A stretch of DNA of 64,000 bases from Pseudoclavibacter terrae (GTDB lineage: Bacteria > Actinomycetota > Actinomycetes > Actinomycetales > Microbacteriaceae). This document shows, piece by piece, positions 62,149 through 64,000 of the stretch. The first letter of the stretch is position 1. Each line of letters starts with the position of its first letter. The notes beneath the pieces were generated by a model. The model worked only from the letters and a program-made list of their open reading frames with translations. It had not been told where the DNA came from and did no database searches. The position numbers and the translations under genes are program-made. Location of the stretch: the NCBI RefSeq assembly GCF_008831075.1, contig NZ_WBJX01000006.1, positions 237,762 to 301,761 of the forward strand, in the 5' to 3' direction.

Positions 62149-63453
62149 GTGACTACGCGTGATCTGACGACCCAGCACAACGACGCCACCTTCGAGCACG
62201 TCATCGACGAACTCGAGTGGCGCGGGTTCATCCACGTCTCGACCGATCTGGCCGAGCTCAAGGAGCGGATGAACGAGGGGCCGATCACGTACTACTGCGG
62301 GTTCGATCCGACCGCTCCGAGCCTGCACCTCGGCCACCTCGTGCAGCTGATCCTTCTCCGTCGCCTGCAGCTCGCCGGCCACAAGCCGCTTGGCCTCGTC
62401 GGCGGATCGACCGGGCTCATCGGCGACCCTCGCCCCACTGCGGAGCGCACCCTCAACTCCCGTGAGACCGTCGCCGAATGGGTTGAGGGACTCCGCGGGC
62501 AGATCGACGGCTACCTGTCGTTCGAGGGTGACAACGCGGCGCGCATGGTGAACAACCTCGACTGGACGGCGCCCCTCTCGGCGATCGACTTCCTGCGTGA
62601 GATCGGCAAGCACTTCCGTGTCGGTTCGATGCTCAAGAAGGACGCCGTGTCGGCCCGGCTCAACTCCGAGGCGGGTATCTCGTACACGGAGTTCAGCTAC
62701 CAGATCCTGCAGGCGATCGACTTCCTCGAGCTGCACCGCAACTACGGTTGCGTGCTGCAGACGGGTGGCAGCGACCAGTGGGGCAACCTGACCTCCGGCG
62801 TCGATCTCATCCGCCGCACGGAAGGCGCAAGTGTCCACGCGCTCGGAACGCCCCTGATCACCAACGCGGATGGGACCAAGTTCGGCAAGAGCGAGGGCAA
62901 TGCGATCTGGATCGACCCCGAGCTCACGAGCCCGTACGCGTTCTACCAGTTCTGGCTCAACACCGACGACGCCGACGTGATCGCGCGCATCAAGATCTTC
63001 ACGTTCCTCACTCGTGCCGAGATCGCCGAGCTCGAGACCCTTGTCGAAACCGAGCCCTTCAAGCGCGTCGCGCAGAAGACGCTCGCCTCGAAGGTGACTT
63101 CGCTGGTGCACGGTGAAGCAGCGACCGAAGCGGTCATCGCGGCTTCAGCCGCGCTCTTCGGGCAGGGCGAGCTGACCGCGCTCGACGGCCAGACGTTGCG
63201 ATCGGCGATCCTCGAACTTCCGAACGCCGAGATCGCGGATGGTGCACCTGTCGCGCAGGCCCTCGTCGACACGGGATTGGCGAAGAGCCTCGGTGAGGCA
63301 CGCCGCGCGATCTCGCAGGGTGGGGTCTCGCTCAACAATGAGCGCGTGACCGATGAGTCCGCCGTGGTGAGCCAGTCGGCCGCGCTCGCCGGCGGAGTCG
63401 CCGTGCTCCGTCGGGGCAAGAAGACGCTCGCAGGCCTGGTATTCCGGGCCTGA
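62149..63453 (+). CDS. tyrS: Tyrosyl-tRNA synthetase
   Basis: Class Ic synthetase charging tRNA-Tyr (434 aa). HIGH motif is HLGH (60-63) in CGFDPTAPSLHLGH; the KMSKS equivalent is KFGKS (244-248). GGSDQWGNLTSG is intact and a C-terminal S4 RNA-binding domain (GEARRAISQGGVSLNNERV) is present. GTG start is 6 nt after TACGGT (62137-62142). It is the last protein gene before the rRNA operon leader. Confidence 0.97.
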   Translation: MTTRDLTTQHNDATFEHVIDELEWRGFIHVSTDLAELKERMNEGPITYYCGFDPTAPSLHLGHLVQLILLRRLQLAGHKPLGLVGGSTGLIGDPRPTAERTLNSRETVAEWVEGLRGQIDGYLSFEGDNAARMVNNLDWTAPLSAIDFLREIGKHFRVGSMLKKDAVSARLNSEAGISYTEFSYQILQAIDFLELHRNYGCVLQTGGSDQWGNLTSGVDLIRRTEGASVHALGTPLITNADGTKFGKSEGNAIWIDPELTSPYAFYQFWLNTDDADVIARIKIFTFLTRAEIAELETLVETEPFKRVAQKTLASKVTSLVHGEAATEAVIAASAALFGQGELTALDGQTLRSAILELPNAEIADGAPVAQALVDTGLAKSLGEARRAISQGGVSLNNERVTDESAVVSQSAALAGGVAVLRRGKKTLAGLVFRA

Positions 63454-63496
63454 CGGCTCGCCGCCTGGCCCCGACACGCCCGGGATGTGCGCCGAG

Positions 63497-63525
63497 TTGT
63501 GCGCCGGGCTGGCCCTGCGTAATGT
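63497..63525 (+). promoter_or_regulatory. rRNA operon promoter P1
   Basis: TTGTGC (63497-63502), exactly 17-nt spacer, TAATGT (63520-63525). It lies 43 nt after tyrS and upstream of the rRNA leader. Confidence 0.65.
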
Positions 63526-63616
63526 AATCACTCGTCAGGCCGACGGAGCGAAACGCGAGAGCGGGTCGCACGGGCCGGACAGTTCTGAAAGAAAGATCAG
63601 CATCTGCCACTTGTTC

Positions 63617-63645
63617 TTGCAAGTTGGAGCAACATGATCTACACT
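63617..63645 (+). promoter_or_regulatory. rRNA operon promoter P2
   Basis: TTGCAA (63617-63622), exactly 17-nt spacer, TACACT (63640-63645). Tandem with P1, 120 nt downstream. Confidence 0.65.
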
Positions 63646-64000
63646 CGGAACTCCTGCCTCACCGGGTAGCGAGATCAACGGCCTCTGGTTCTTCCAGTTG
63701 GTTGTGCGGAGGATGAGCTTCATGCTCACGGTCCGTGGTTCTTGTCCGAGGTTTGCAGTGCAAGCGATTGCTCCTTAGAGATGGCCGCGAGGTCTGAAGA
63801 GGGAAGCGTTCGATTCTTGAGAACTCAACAGCGTGCACTATGTCAAATGCCAATTTGATCCCGTGCCTCTTCTTTTTGGAGGGGTAAGGATTCCTTTTGG
63901 AAACATATTTGGACAATACAAGTCAGTACTGAGCCTTCGGGTTTGGTGTTGTTTTGTTTTTTGTCAGTTTCAAACTTGTCATCGCACTTCGGTGTGGTGG
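63646..64000 (+). other. rRNA operon leader (16S gene beyond window)
   Basis: A non-coding stretch, clearly less GC-rich than the rest, with T-rich runs near 63950-63970. TTGAGAACTCAA (63817-63828) followed by CAGCGTGCAC is the boxB/boxA-type antitermination signal found before actinobacterial 16S genes. A short stem CAAAT/ATTTG (about 63844-63858) may be part of the RNase III processing region. No mature 16S sequence is reached by base 64000. Confidence 0.8.

Noticed and set aside
63829..64000. Start of 16S rRNA
   Set aside because: The conserved AGAGTTTGATCCTGGCTCAG-like start is not present before base 64000.

Overview
The window is a GC-rich, gene-dense chromosomal segment of an actinobacterium, most likely a member of the Microbacteriaceae. 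The evidence is family-level: ClgR, DUF3046 next to recA-recX, a PriA-type HisA, SseB- and DUF1844-family genes beside infC, a gluABCD operon, many GTG starts, and strong G+C bias in third codon positions. No prophage, insertion sequence, CRISPR array, tRNA gene or complete rRNA gene was found. Species cannot be named from the sequence alone.

Layout. 1-8.7 kb: 3' part of cydC, leuS, then comEA-comEC-holA, with a perfect 28-bp palindrome between leuS and comEA. 8.8-11.5 kb, minus strand: a DUF1697 gene, rpsT and an ABC-F ATPase. 11.6-20.3 kb, plus strand: lepA, dapA, RNase J, ftsK, pgsA, cinA. 20.4-23.3 kb: clgR with a possible SigH-type promoter, DUF3046, recA with a LexA box, recX. 23.3-29.8 kb: an unrecognised minus-strand gene, miaB, miaA, dapF, an RsmC-like methyltransferase (minus), hflX. 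29.9-35.3 kb: lexA divergent from a small LysM protein (candidate SOS division inhibitor), then hisC-hisB-hisH-priA-sseB. 35.4-42.1 kb: a tightly packed six-gene carotenoid operon. 42.1-45.1 kb: DUF1844 (minus), infC-rpmI-rplT and tsnR. 45.2-48.6 kb, minus strand: gluABCD glutamate uptake. 48.9-52.5 kb: pheST. 52.6-54.4 kb, minus strand: sufS-sufU. 54.6-61.5 kb: argCJB-argF-argGH without argD or argR. 61.5-63.5 kb: a 3-methyladenine DNA glycosylase and tyrS. 63.5-64 kb: tandem promoters and the leader of an rRNA operon whose 16S gene lies beyond the window.

How the genes work together. Most are housekeeping genes for translation (leuS, pheST, tyrS, infC, L20, L35, S20, lepA), amino-acid synthesis (Lys/DAP, His, Arg), cell envelope and division (dapA, dapF, ftsK, pgsA) and DNA repair (recA, recX, lexA, the glycosylase). 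The least conventional part is the carotenoid operon: GGPP synthase, CrtB, CrtI, a CrtA (spheroidene monooxygenase)-like protein, CruF-type hydratase and a CrtD-like desaturase, with no cyclase or lycopene elongase. Its enzymes predict an acyclic hydroxylated, desaturated and probably 2-ketolated C40 pigment rather than the C50 pigments common in this family.

Two regulatory themes stand out. At least 13 genes carry a TANNNT -10-like hexamer only 5-9 nt before the start codon, which predicts leaderless mRNAs. Convergent gene pairs are often separated by long perfect GC hairpins, and only the one after rplT has a clear U-tract.
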